Translations under genes and position numbers: made by a program
From: Larkinella sp. C7
GTDB lineage: Bacteria; Bacteroidota; Bacteroidia; Cytophagales; Spirosomataceae
NCBI RefSeq assembly: GCF_006149005.1
Contig: NZ_VBSL01000004.1
Span: 429,909 to 493,908 of the forward strand
DNA: 64,000 nt
Direction: 5' to 3'
The notes under the pieces: model-generated
Seen by the model: only the letters and a program-made list of their open reading frames with translations
Databases searched by the model: none
Told to the model about the DNA's origin: nothing
In this document: positions 10,551 through 19,410 of the stretch, piece by piece
Layout of the letters: every line of letters begins with the position of its first letter
Position numbering within the stretch: the stretch's first letter is position 1

Positions 10551-10587
10551 AAGCTCCGATCTTGTGAAAGCGAGGTCGGAGCTTTTT
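10551..10587 (+). terminator. Second hairpin terminator
   Basis: A 9-bp stem AAGCTCCGA / TCGGAGCTT with a 16-nt loop, followed by a T run. It sits 12 bp after the first terminator and just before the next start codon, so it may also shape the leader of the small membrane-protein gene. Confidence 0.6.
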
Positions 10588-10598
10588 AATGAGGTAGT

Positions 10599-10829
10599 AT
10601 GGTAAAGATTACAAAGGTACTCATCACCGTGGCCATGATTGGTGTTTGGGGCTGGCTGGCTTTTATGGCGGTTATGACGGCAAGTTTACGCGGTCGGCTA
10701 ACATCCGTAGCCATCGGTATTTTACTCAACAGTGCATTGGCGTTTTGGTACACGCATCTTGAGAAACGGTTGAAGCGATTACCGGATGAGGAGAAGCAAG
10801 AAACGGAGGAGGTGGAACAGAATACGTAG
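10599..10829 (+). CDS. Small two-span membrane protein
   Basis: 76 residues with two predicted membrane helices (about 5-28 and 35-52). The C-terminal tail is charged, basic then acidic (EKRLKRLPDEEKQETEEVEQ). No family is recognised. The start ATG follows a purine-rich GAGGTAG. It is preceded by two hairpins and followed by 216 bp of non-coding DNA, so it appears to be a single-gene unit. The composition and clean membrane topology suggest it is real. Confidence 0.6.
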   Translation: MVKITKVLITVAMIGVWGWLAFMAVMTASLRGRLTSVAIGILLNSALAFWYTHLEKRLKRLPDEEKQETEEVEQNT

Positions 10830-10980
10830 AGAATTGAAAATGCTAGTTAACATAATATAAATTATACAACAGCTATTTTACAGGAGAATCAGCTTGTAAA
10901 TACCTACGTAATGGTCTGGAAGATAATGGGTTATAGAAGGTCGTATAGATCAATGATTTATGGATTCACGTGGAACAAAA

Positions 10981-11052
10981 CCGCTGATTTTCTCTGATTA
11001 ACCCCGATTAACGAAGTACTATTGCACTGAATTGATCAGAGAAAATCAGCGG
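10981..11052. repeat. 18-bp perfect inverted repeat (9-bp-periodic type)
   Basis: Arms 10981-10998 and 11035-11052 are exact complements (CCGCTGATTTTCTCTGAT). The arms and spacer show a loose 9-10-bp period built on CTGATT/CCGATTA. The right arm covers the last codons of the leftward PP-loop ATPase gene. It could fold as a long RNA hairpin at that gene's 3' end. Confidence 0.8.
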
Positions 11053-11750
11053 GTATCAGGGAGAATATCCTGAAAGATGAATTGGGTGTCCCATTGATCG
11101 GGTTCTGCCGAAGCGGCATACGAGCGCCGGACTACTTCGCCTTTTTGAAATCGGATCGGTGCCTTGAAAATTGGTCCGTCGTAGACAAAGGAATGGTACT
11201 CGCCGTTTTCTCCGCACGGATCGACCGACGGCGGCAAATCTTTTAAAACGGTAGCATCTAGGTTACGACCGGCCCAGCTTTCCGACAACTGAGTTTCGTT
11301 CACACAAACCAGCACGGCTTTAAAACCGGCCTGGACAAATTTCGCCAGCAACACGGTCGTGTTTTGATTCCACAACGGAAACACGGCCTGCAAACCCACT
11401 TCATTGAGTTGTTGTTCCCGGTATTGCCGCAGGTCTTCCAGAAAAATGTCACCGTAAATCACGTGCGTAATGCCTCGTTCTTTCAGTTCAATCAATTTTT
11501 GTTTAACCAGCGTATTGTAGCATTCCATCGATACGTCGCCGGGAAATTGAATCGTATGCAAAGGCAGATCAAGAGCGTTTGCCTGCGATTCGATCAGTTC
11601 GGAACGGACGCCGTGCATGCTGACCCGTCCGAATTGCTCGTTGATATGGGTGAGCAATCCAGCCAAATCATATTGCCCGGATTGCTGGCAAAAAAAGAGA
11701 GCGAGAGCCGAATCCTTGCCCCCGCTCCAACTGATGATTGCTTTTTTCAT
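11046..11750 (-). CDS. PP-loop ATP pyrophosphatase, Dph6/MJ0570-like
   Basis: 234 residues from the ATG at 11750. The ORF can be read 15 codons further upstream, but that part is repeat DNA. The PP-loop is SGGKDS at residues 9-14. GENGEYHSFVYDGP near residue 190 is the typical Dph6-family signature. In archaea and eukaryotes Dph6 amidates diphthine, but bacteria lack diphthamide, so the bacterial substrate is unknown. Here it is the last gene of the cobalamin-riboswitch operon, which suggests a role in corrinoid salvage or amidation; that is inference from context. A long inverted repeat separates it from the BtuG-like gene. Confidence 0.8.
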   Translation of the reverse strand: MKKAIISWSGGKDSALALFFCQQSGQYDLAGLLTHINEQFGRVSMHGVRSELIESQANALDLPLHTIQFPGDVSMECYNTLVKQKLIELKERGITHVIYGDIFLEDLRQYREQQLNEVGLQAVFPLWNQNTTVLLAKFVQAGFKAVLVCVNETQLSESWAGRNLDATVLKDLPPSVDPCGENGEYHSFVYDGPIFKAPIRFQKGEVVRRSYAASAEPDQWDTQFIFQDILPDTR

Positions 11751-11765
11751 GGTGAGAGAAAAGAA

Positions 11766-11845
11766 AATAGAGATGAGACAAGAGAATAAAGACAACCCTG
11801 GAGGCTATTGGTCTTTATTCTCTTGTCTCACCTCTCATCTCTATT
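11766..11845. repeat. Heptad-periodic inverted repeat between btuG-like and PP-loop genes
   Basis: The right arm (11811-11845) is five 7-bp units of the form NTCTNNN (GTCTTTA, TTCTCTT, GTCTCAC...). The left arm (11766-11793) is the reverse complement of four such units, so the arms differ by exactly one heptad. The arms fill the gap between the two genes, and the right arm includes the stop codon of the BtuG-like gene. Confidence 0.8.
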
Positions 11846-12956
11846 TAAAGTAAAAACCGGATGGTGCAATTTCCGCTTTCACGGAATCGATCAGGGTTCC
11901 GCTGGTCTGGTAGCGGAAAACATAACCCGCCTGTTTGTAAGACGGCGTATACCCGCCGTAAATAATGCCGGATTGTGGTTCGACTGCCAGGCCGCTGAAT
12001 AACCGTTTGATGAAGGGTGTGGTAGCCGGAACGCTGGTGTCGTTGACCGAAAAACGATAGGTCTCACCTTTCTCTTTGTAGTTGTCAGCCGCATCGTAGA
12101 AACTGCTCACGAAGTAAAAGTATTGCTTGTCTGCACTCAAGCGGAATTTTGAAAGCGAGCGGGTTTTGTCGGTTCCAATTTTCAGGCGGTTTTCAATTGC
12201 CTTGCTCTGCGGGTTGACCCGAATCATTTCACCGCCACTATACACCCAGAGTTTGCCATTGCCGTCGACGGCGACCGGATTGGGATTCGCGCCAATTTCG
12301 ATACCAGTTTTAAGCTGATCGGTGGTAATGTCGATAACCGTAAGTTTGGTAGAACCACCGGTCGAACCGGCAAATACCTCGCTACCCACCAGCAGAAGGG
12401 TCTCCACTCCTTTCACCGCCGGTATTTTTTTGGTTACGGTATGGGTCGTTAAATCCACGACCGCAATGTAACCCGGATCTTTATAGAACGTTCCGTTTGA
12501 AAAATCACCGGAAAGATCCCAGCAACTCACGTATACTTTGTTGGCACTCACCCGAACCGCTGAGCGCGGATTTTCGATCTCCGGGGATTTTAGCGTCGCG
12601 AGTGACTTGAACGTATTGGCATCCACAATTTCAACTTTGTCCTGACCCGCCGTGGTGTTGTCGACCAGAATGAGTCCTTTGCCATCGGCTTCTTCGTAGG
12701 CCTGCACACTCCCGGTCAGGGAACGCTGGTTGACCTGGTTAAAAATATCGTAAGAAGCTGTTGAACCCGTCGGTGGAAAATACGAGATTGTCCCATTGTT
12801 GTCGGTGAAATTGCCCTGGTTGACAACCAGCACCCCGGAACCGTACGGCAGGGCTTGCGGATCGTCATTGTCATTGTTGCAGGACCAGTTCAGGGCAACC
12901 AGCAGGCCAAGTGCCAGTTTCAATCGGACCGACGGAGCGGAAGTTACTTTTCTCAT
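11841..12956 (-). CDS. BtuG-like surface lipoprotein, beta-propeller (DUF5074/YncE type)
   Basis: 371 residues. A lipoprotein signal peptide ends in LLVALNWSC (Cys25). The rest has the repeating pattern of a YncE-like seven-bladed propeller, with blades rich in VEIVDANTFKSLATL-type strands. In Bacteroides, BtuG proteins of this architecture bind cobalamin at the cell surface and hand it to BtuB. The start codon overlaps the stop of the BtuB-like gene by 4 bp (ATGA), so the two are translationally coupled and share the upstream cobalamin riboswitch. Cobalamin binding is inferred from this context and architecture; heme or other cofactors are less likely. Confidence 0.8.
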   Translation of the reverse strand: MRKVTSAPSVRLKLALGLLVALNWSCNNDNDDPQALPYGSGVLVVNQGNFTDNNGTISYFPPTGSTASYDIFNQVNQRSLTGSVQAYEEADGKGLILVDNTTAGQDKVEIVDANTFKSLATLKSPEIENPRSAVRVSANKVYVSCWDLSGDFSNGTFYKDPGYIAVVDLTTHTVTKKIPAVKGVETLLLVGSEVFAGSTGGSTKLTVIDITTDQLKTGIEIGANPNPVAVDGNGKLWVYSGGEMIRVNPQSKAIENRLKIGTDKTRSLSKFRLSADKQYFYFVSSFYDAADNYKEKGETYRFSVNDTSVPATTPFIKRLFSGLAVEPQSGIIYGGYTPSYKQAGYVFRYQTSGTLIDSVKAEIAPSGFYFK

Positions 12957-14875
12957 TGTTTTGGGGTATTCAGATTACAGATTAATTGAATGGTAAAGTT
13001 GCGACCCGGCATGGCATTCCGCTTGACGTTGAGGTAGACGGTATCAAACACATTGTTGATCTGTCCCTGAATCCGGGTTGCTACGGGGCCGAGTTTGATC
13101 TGGGTTTCGAGCAACACGTTCGTTAGCAGGTAGCCGCGTAGAAACTGAATGTTGTCGAAGGTGATGTACTGGCGGGAATTGACCTGATTCTGGATGGTCA
13201 GGCGGTTTTTACCTTTTGCCACAAAGGCCGAAAAGCGGCCGCTGTGTTTGGGAACGTACACCAGTTGTTTGCCGATGATGTCCTGGGCATAGACGTTATA
13301 GACCCGCTCCTGGCTCGACCGTGTGAGGGCATACGCCAAGGTCAAGCCCGATTGCCAGTTGGCTGTCGTATAATTCAGCGTTCCCGACCACTCCAGTCCA
13401 CGGGCCACGACCAGTTGCAGATTTTCGACCCGGTAGCCGGACTCCGGATTCCAGTACGACCAGTCGTCGATGCGGTTTCGGAACGCCGTGGCTTCGGTGG
13501 TCACGGTCAGGTGTCCAGTGGGAATCCATCGGCTTTCTAAACCCGCTTCCAGATTAAAACCGTTTTCGGGCCGAATGTCCGGATTGCCCAGTACTTTCCA
13601 ATACCGTTCGTTCAAAGTGGGAACCCGGTAACTGCGTCCGGCGGATGCTTTGGCCGTGAGCGTGTTTTTGCCTGTTTTTAGTAACGAATACTCTACACCC
13701 AATGAAGGCGTAATCGGCGGATCAAACCGGGTGACGAAAGCCTGCCGGAGATTGGCCGAAACCAGCCACCGGGGCCACTGCATCCGGAGCAGCGCATACA
13801 GATCGGCCCGGTTTTCCTGAATCGGTTGATCACCGTAGCCGTCTACCTGCGTGCGGTAATACGACCACTCGCCCCCTAGTCGCAGAGAAACTTCTGCTGA
13901 TTGATAGGAATGCGTAAATTCTTTCTCAATTCGACTGATTAGTCGATCGGTTTCGGAATGGCTGGGCGTATTGAAGTTCCCGCGTGCGTAATCGATGACA
14001 TCGCGAATCCAGCCCAGTCGCAGCGTGAGTTTATTCGTTTCATAGGTTGTTAAAAACCGGTACGATTGCGAGCGCGTTCGTTCCCGAACGGTGGTATCGT
14101 AGGGCGTAACGGTCAGATCGTTGTCCGTCAGCCAGAGGTTCACCGAAAGCTGCTGATTTTTCTGATTTCGGAAATACAGATCCTGAATGAATCCTTTCTG
14201 TTGGGTAATCGAATGCTCTACGAAGTAATTGCCCCGTTCGCGATACGGGAAATTGTTGTTGGCGTTGGTGGTGTAGAAGAACGATTTCCCGGCGATCTGC
14301 CAGCGTTTCCCGGCAGCGCTCACAAACCGAATCCCAAGCTGCGTTCCGTAATTTCGGAAACTTCCGAGCTGCTGCCCGACGGAGGCCTGAAAACCGGGTT
14401 GTTGCCACTTCGGATTGTTCATGAGCAGAATGCTGCCCCCCACGGCATCCGACCCCACGCAACTGGCGGAGGAACCATACTGAACCGCGAGCTGATCGAA
14501 GCCGGTGACGGGCAGCGTCGAGAAATCACTGAGTCCGAGCGTTGGCTGGTTGATGTTGATTCCATTCCAGAGCACGGCGGTGTGATTGGCCGAGGTACCC
14601 CGAAACGAAGCGGTCGATAACTGGCCCGCACCGTATACCTTAAACGCAATGGGTGTGGTGTAGGTCAAGAGGTCCGTCAGCGTTTGAAACCGGAATTGTT
14701 CGAGCGTCACGGAGTCGATCCGTTGGGTTTTCTGACCAGCCGAAAACCGCTCGGGCGTGGTTCCCCGAATCGTTACGGCGGGTAACGTTTGGTCAGTACC
14801 GTTGGTCTGGCCGTTCGTAACCGAAAACGAACCCACCAGTAAGGACAGGATAATCCCATCTCTATACCGCATCAT
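12953..14875 (-). CDS. btuB: TonB-dependent vitamin B12 receptor, BtuB-like
   Basis: 640 residues. A signal peptide (IILSLLVGSFSVTNGQ) and a short TonB-box region are followed by a plug domain, with STASFRGTSANHTAVLWNG and DAVGGSILL as typical plug motifs (about 50-165), and then a 22-strand-type barrel. It imports a corrinoid across the outer membrane using TonB energy. The identification as the B12 receptor rests on the cobalamin riboswitch directly upstream and the coupled BtuG-like lipoprotein. Two Met codons (14875 and 14872) could start translation. No periplasmic BtuF or BtuCD genes are present in the window. Confidence 0.9.
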   Translation of the reverse strand: MMRYRDGIILSLLVGSFSVTNGQTNGTDQTLPAVTIRGTTPERFSAGQKTQRIDSVTLEQFRFQTLTDLLTYTTPIAFKVYGAGQLSTASFRGTSANHTAVLWNGININQPTLGLSDFSTLPVTGFDQLAVQYGSSASCVGSDAVGGSILLMNNPKWQQPGFQASVGQQLGSFRNYGTQLGIRFVSAAGKRWQIAGKSFFYTTNANNNFPYRERGNYFVEHSITQQKGFIQDLYFRNQKNQQLSVNLWLTDNDLTVTPYDTTVRERTRSQSYRFLTTYETNKLTLRLGWIRDVIDYARGNFNTPSHSETDRLISRIEKEFTHSYQSAEVSLRLGGEWSYYRTQVDGYGDQPIQENRADLYALLRMQWPRWLVSANLRQAFVTRFDPPITPSLGVEYSLLKTGKNTLTAKASAGRSYRVPTLNERYWKVLGNPDIRPENGFNLEAGLESRWIPTGHLTVTTEATAFRNRIDDWSYWNPESGYRVENLQLVVARGLEWSGTLNYTTANWQSGLTLAYALTRSSQERVYNVYAQDIIGKQLVYVPKHSGRFSAFVAKGKNRLTIQNQVNSRQYITFDNIQFLRGYLLTNVLLETQIKLGPVATRIQGQINNVFDTVYLNVKRNAMPGRNFTIQLICNLNTPKQ

Positions 14876-14914
14876 AGCGCATGTCGATAAAAAAGTGGCC
14901 GGTCAAATGCCCTT

Positions 14915-14957
14915 GTGTAAAGGGTTGGAAGCCGTAACAACCCGGTTTCCTTTACAC
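14915..14957 (-). promoter_or_regulatory. Hairpin between cobalamin riboswitch and btuB start
   Basis: A two-part stem pairs GTGTAAA with TTTACAC and, inside it, GGGTTG with CAACCC around a 9-nt loop, 40 nt before the btuB ATG. Its position between aptamer and start codon suits an expression platform. It lacks a U-run directly after it, so translational control is more likely than termination; that is inference. Confidence 0.5.
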
Positions 14958-14979
14958 CCGAAAGAAACAGAGTATCGTT

Positions 14980-15157
14980 AATTTAGGCAGGTCTCCTGGC
15001 TCACCCACTGATTTCGGCCTTCCCATCCGAACGAAACCGGACAGTGGCAAGAAGAGGAAATCAGTTCGTACGGGTTTACAGTTGCGGGGACAGCGTCGGT
15101 TTTGCACCGACTTCCCTATTAAGCCAACCCTGCCCAAACCGGCAGGCGGCACCTAAT
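14980..15157 (-). ncRNA. Cobalamin riboswitch
   Basis: The minus strand carries the classical adenosylcobalamin aptamer elements in order: GGTGCC near the 5' end, AATAGGGAA, GGTGCAAAACCGACGCTGT, CCCCGCAACTGT, CCACTG, GGGAAGGC and the B12 box AGCCAGGAGACCTGCC (15001-14985). The aptamer lies about 105 bp upstream of the BtuB-like gene and should repress the three-gene operon when cobalamin is plentiful. A promoter immediately upstream places the RNA start next to the aptamer 5' end. Confidence 0.95.
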
Positions 15158-15161
15158 GCGA

Positions 15162-15192
15162 CAAAGGTAGCAGGTTGTGGAGGATTCTCCAA
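15162..15192 (-). promoter_or_regulatory. Promoter of the riboswitch-btuB operon
   Basis: On the minus strand TTG (15192-15190), a 20-bp spacer and TACCTTTG (15169-15162) match the Bacteroidota consensus. The predicted start near 15155 coincides with the 5' edge of the cobalamin aptamer. Confidence 0.65.
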
Positions 15193-15196
15193 TTAT

Positions 15197-15601
15197 TTAT
15201 GACGGCGCGTACTCCCGGAAGGTGCCGTCGGTATAGAAAACCAGAATTCGTTCTATGATTTTTTCGTCTTTATTTTTCGCTACAGACGATTGTGGCGGGG
15301 TAGTATAAGGCGGTTTATCATCGCCAATTTCGGGTTGAGGGCTGGGCTTGCGTGGAATGGCTGGTATTTCGACCGGGCGAGGATTTACATTTGTGACGGG
15401 TTGATCTTCTTCCAATATCCAATCGTAACCCAACTCAGGAAACCGACGAATGATCTTCTGGATGATGTCGAAGCTGGGGCGGTTGCGTCCCGAGAGGATG
15501 TGTGAGATGCTTGAGCGTTGAACACCGATTTCATCCGCGAAATAAGAAGGGGTTAAGTTCTTGTCCTTCAGTACCTGTTTAATTTTGTCATTTACATTCA
15601 T
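15197..15601 (-). CDS. XRE-family helix-turn-helix transcriptional regulator
   Basis: 134 residues. The N-terminal Cro/CI-type HTH spans residues ~5-62, with the recognition-helix segment SYFADEIGVQRSSISHILSG. A Pro-rich, probably disordered linker and a short basic/acidic C-terminus follow. It is of the small stand-alone XRE type common in Bacteroidota. Its own promoter region carries seven TGTAAA/TTTACA hexamers, two of which overlap the -7 element or lie in the spacer, so autoregulation is likely. The target genes beyond itself are not evident; it stands directly upstream of the B12 operon on the same strand. Confidence 0.88.
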   Translation of the reverse strand: MNVNDKIKQVLKDKNLTPSYFADEIGVQRSSISHILSGRNRPSFDIIQKIIRRFPELGYDWILEEDQPVTNVNPRPVEIPAIPRKPSPQPEIGDDKPPYTTPPQSSVAKNKDEKIIERILVFYTDGTFREYAPS

Positions 15602-15613
15602 AACAGTATGTTT

Positions 15614-15750
15614 TTTACAAAAGTAAATAATTTACAATAGGAACCAAGGCAAATGTAAATCAACAATTGTTATCAATGTAAATTATACAAATGTTAATTG
15701 TTTACAAATGAAAAAGCCAACGTTACGAATGTAAAATTGGCTTTTGTAAA
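15614..15750 (-). promoter_or_regulatory. XRE promoter with seven TGTAAA/TTTACA operator-like hexamers
   Basis: The minus-strand promoter is TTG (15647-15645), a 19-bp spacer and TACTTTTG (15625-15618), leaving a ~10-nt leader. Hexamers TTTACA/TGTAAA occur at 15614, 15631, 15654, 15678, 15701, 15730 and 15745, far more than expected in 140 bp. They overlap or flank the promoter, as an autoregulatory operator array would. Confidence 0.55.
15711..15746 (-). terminator. Intrinsic terminator after dapD
   Basis: On the minus strand a 7-bp stem AAGCCAA / TTGGCTT with a 17-nt loop is followed by a T-rich tail, 46 bp beyond the dapD stop. Confidence 0.65.
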
Positions 15751-15792
15751 TTAAGAAAGAAGAAGGTCGTTCGATTACATATGTACCACGGT

Positions 15793-16611
15793 TTAAACCG
15801 TTACATTGTTCGTACGCAGCGCGTCGTTGAGGGACGTTTTCAAATCGGTTGATTCCTTGCGCAGACCGATGATGAGCGCACAGGGGACCTGATATACACC
15901 GGCTGCAAATTCTTTAGCAGTGGTACCCGGAATGACGACGGAATTGTCGGGCACATAGCCCCGGTGTTCGACCGGTGACGAGCCGGTGACGTCGATAATT
16001 TTGGAGCTGCCGGTGATGGTGACACCGGCTCCGAGAACGGCTCTTTTGCCAATGTGTGCGCCTTCTACAACGATGCACCGGGAGCCGATGAAGGCGCCAT
16101 CTTCCACTATAACGGGTGACGCCTGGGGCGGTTCCAGCACCCCTCCGATGCCTACTCCCCCACTCAGGTGAACGTCCTTTCCGATTTGTGCACAACTGCC
16201 CACCGTAGCCCAGGTATCGACCATGGTTCGCTCATCGACGTAGGCGCCGACATTGACATACGACGGCATCAGAATCGCTCCTGGAGCAATATAGGATCCA
16301 TAGCGGGCAACGGCTGGTGGAACGACCCGGACACCGCGACTTTTGTAGTCGGTCTTCAGCGGAATTTTATCATGAAATTCAAAAATGCCGACTTCTTCAG
16401 TCTTCATCGTTTGGGAAACAAAATACAGTAAGATCGCTTTTTTGATCCATTCGTTTACGATCCACTTCCCTCCTTCGCCACCCGGTTCGGCTACGCGCAA
16501 ACGACCGCCGTCGAGTTCGGCTATCACCTTTTTGATGGTTTCCAGGGTTACTGAATCGGTCAGCAAAGATCGGTCAGACCAGCAATCTTCAATTACTTTT
16601 GTGTACTCCAT
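15793..16611 (-). CDS. dapD: 2,3,4,5-tetrahydropyridine-2,6-dicarboxylate N-succinyltransferase
   Basis: 272 residues, the usual length. The enzyme transfers succinyl from succinyl-CoA to tetrahydrodipicolinate in the lysine and meso-diaminopimelate pathway. The N-terminal helical domain is followed by a left-handed beta-helix of hexapeptide repeats (about 110-225), with GAYVDERTMVDTWATVGSCAQIG and GGVLEPPQASPVIVEDGAFIG characteristic of DapD. The protein is cytoplasmic and acts as a trimer by family knowledge. It has its own terminator and AT-rich DNA on both sides, so it is probably a single-gene unit. Confidence 0.97.
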   Translation of the reverse strand: MEYTKVIEDCWSDRSLLTDSVTLETIKKVIAELDGGRLRVAEPGGEGGKWIVNEWIKKAILLYFVSQTMKTEEVGIFEFHDKIPLKTDYKSRGVRVVPPAVARYGSYIAPGAILMPSYVNVGAYVDERTMVDTWATVGSCAQIGKDVHLSGGVGIGGVLEPPQASPVIVEDGAFIGSRCIVVEGAHIGKRAVLGAGVTITGSSKIIDVTGSSPVEHRGYVPDNSVVIPGTTAKEFAAGVYQVPCALIIGLRKESTDLKTSLNDALRTNNVTV

Positions 16612-16677
16612 AATTCAAAAATTTGTTTATAGGAATTATTCATTTTGATTAACATAATCACTTGATTTTTAGCGCTC

Positions 16678-17238
16678 TTACATTATAGTTTCTAAAATTG
16701 TTTTTATTGGTTTTTTACTATTATGTGTTTGTTTCATGGTGGGGTAATTACTGATAGCGATCGTGTTTTTGACTAATAAGATATGGGTGTCAGAAGTAAC
16801 AATCATTGAATATGTAACAGCCCGAATCGGTATGTTACTGAATAAATATAATACAATTATATTATACAAGTACTCTTTTAAAATGGCTTGTTGGCGGTTC
16901 CCTGAAGGAATAATGTAAAGACCACAGTGAATTGATTGTTGGCCATATTGCTTCAAAAATACGCTGGTGAAGACTGTGTCTAATCGCAGTAAATAATTAT
17001 TGCAACTGGCTGAAATTACTTCACGGACAGGTAGGCTAAAGTGGATGATCTGATTAGTTGATGGTTCGATCACACTGGGTTCACACGATTGTATTTTCAG
17101 GATTGAATGTGTCTGATGCTGGCCGTGAGCTTTTAATAAACCGTAAGGAATCGGTCTACCCATGGGAAGGCTGGTGCAAAAGTCCGCTGTTTGGGAGCGG
17201 TCAGGATTCGGAGACGTATCGTTATTTAGGGTATTCAA
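16678..17238 (-). CDS. Hypothetical orphan ORF upstream of dapD
   Basis: 186 codons in an AT-rich stretch, on the same strand as dapD and ending 66 bp before it. I recognise no family. The middle (about residues 100-155) is hydrophobic, with IIVLYLFSNIPIRAVTYSMIV, and the C-terminus is basic. No promoter of the usual type is visible. Base composition is clearly lower in GC than the neighbours. It could be an orphan or acquired gene, or chance in AT-rich DNA. A 77-codon frame on the other strand overlaps its start and is no better supported. Confidence 0.3.
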   Translation of the reverse strand: MNTLNNDTSPNPDRSQTADFCTSLPMGRPIPYGLLKAHGQHQTHSILKIQSCEPSVIEPSTNQIIHFSLPVREVISASCNNYLLRLDTVFTSVFLKQYGQQSIHCGLYIIPSGNRQQAILKEYLYNIIVLYLFSNIPIRAVTYSMIVTSDTHILLVKNTIAISNYPTMKQTHNSKKPIKTILETIM

Positions 17239-17448
17239 GTAAGCTAAAATCGAGTAAAAGGAATAGGGCCGCTCCTATTTTAAGCCACTGAATGGATGAT
17301 AGCCTGGTAGAAACAGATTATAAAAATAACCATTTTTAAGCAGGTTATAAATTATTTCACTGAATATTCGATGTTCATTTTAGCAGGAATATTGTTTGAT
17401 TGATATACTAGGCCCAGATCAATAAAGATAAACCTTACGATTAATACG

Positions 17449-17594
17449 TTAGTAAAAACAAAGTAGATATACTATTTAAATTAGTAAAATACGAATGAAA
17501 TGTTAGTGAATTACTAAATATATGAGTGGAATACACTACGATCATTAGTTATTTATTTATTATTACTAAATTGTATAGGTATCTATTTTACTAA
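17449..17594. promoter_or_regulatory. Cluster of TTAGTAA/TTACTAA motifs upstream of gapA
   Basis: Copies begin at 17449, 17481, 17503 (TTAGTGA, paired with TTACTAA at 17511 as an imperfect dyad), 17563 and 17588. They lie 95-240 bp before the predicted gapA -7 element. Regulator-binding sites are possible, but AT-rich drift is the alternative. Confidence 0.35.
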
Positions 17595-17687
17595 AGAAAT
17601 CGTTTTACCTTCTTACATTTGCCAATCCTCCAGCGATTTTATTGACGCCCCCTTTTAAACTTACCTTTACGTTTCAATTTGTAATAC

Positions 17688-17695
17688 TATCTTTG
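17688..17695 (+). promoter_or_regulatory. gapA -7 promoter element
   Basis: TATCTTTG matches the TAnnTTTG element. A start near 17702 gives a leader of ~25 nt. The upstream TTG element is poor (TTTA 18 bp away). Confidence 0.55.
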
Positions 17696-17714
17696 TACCG
17701 TTCTTGCTAACTAA

Positions 17715-18716
<1,002 letters not shown>

Positions 18717-18734
18717 TATTAAAGGATTTAGCAC

Positions 18735-18765
18735 CAAAAAAGGCGGGTTAATAGCCCGCCTTTTT
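18735..18765. terminator. Bidirectional terminator between gapA and trmB
   Basis: GGCGGG / CCCGCC stem with A- and T-runs on both sides. The TAA stop codon of trmB (18748-18750) lies in the loop, so the right arm and T-run also encode the last residues of TrmB (KKAGY). Confidence 0.9.
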
Positions 18766-19410
18766 GCATTTTAAATATTTGATCGAAAATCCTTTTCGGG
18801 TAAAAATATCTTCGTATTTGGTCTTGATTCCGAGGTGCAGGTTGTTCATTTCGGAGGCATACAGGTCGCGGGTCGAGACCAGATCATCAAAACCGTTGCC
18901 GCTCAGACTTTCAATACTGAAATCAAAAAAATCATCATGGTCTGTTTTCAAGTGAAGCAGACCGCCGTCGATCAAAATCTCCCGGTACAGCTTCAGAAAC
19001 CGGGCGTCCGTCGAGCGGTTTTTCAATTGGCTCACCCGGGGCTGCGGATCCGGAAAAGTAATCCAGATTTCGTTCACCTCATCTTTTCCGAAAAAGTCCA
19101 GAATCCGGTAAATATCCGTCCGCAAAAAAGCGACATTCGTTAATCTGGCTTCCAGTGCCACCAGACTTCCCTGCGCGATCCGGTCCCCTTTCCGGTCAAT
19201 GCCGATAAAATTCAAGTTCGGGTAATGCCGGGCCAGGCCAATCGTATATTCTCCTCTTCCACAGCCGATTTCAATTACGATCGGATTGGCATTCCGAAAA
19301 TACCGTTCCCGCCAATGCCCCCTGATACTGTCAAATAATTCTTTTCCCGGCTCCAGAACATTCTCACTCACGCGATTGTGTTCAAAACGGGAAAGCTTCT
19401 TTCTACTCAC
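18748..19410 (-). CDS. trmB: tRNA (guanine-N7-)-methyltransferase
   Basis: 220 residues from a GTG at 19410. This start overlaps the TGA of folC by three bases within GTGA. The longer frame reaches 19467 but would run far into folC, and the residues from VSRKKLSRFEHN onward match the family start. TrmB methylates G46 of tRNA with S-adenosylmethionine. The SAM-binding motif is IEIGCGRGEY, and ITFPDPQPR is the family's catalytic/tRNA motif. It is last in the TonB-like/folC/trmB operon and ends inside the terminator it shares with gapA. Confidence 0.93.
   Translation of the reverse strand: MSRKKLSRFEHNRVSENVLEPGKELFDSIRGHWRERYFRNANPIVIEIGCGRGEYTIGLARHYPNLNFIGIDRKGDRIAQGSLVALEARLTNVAFLRTDIYRILDFFGKDEVNEIWITFPDPQPRVSQLKNRSTDARFLKLYREILIDGGLLHLKTDHDDFFDFSIESLSGNGFDDLVSTRDLYASEMNNLHLGIKTKYEDIFTRKGFSIKYLKCKKAGY

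Noticed and set aside
10599..10829. Small membrane protein as a toxin of a type I system
   Set aside because: The size fits, but no antisense RNA promoter or paired feature is visible, and the tail is strongly acidic.
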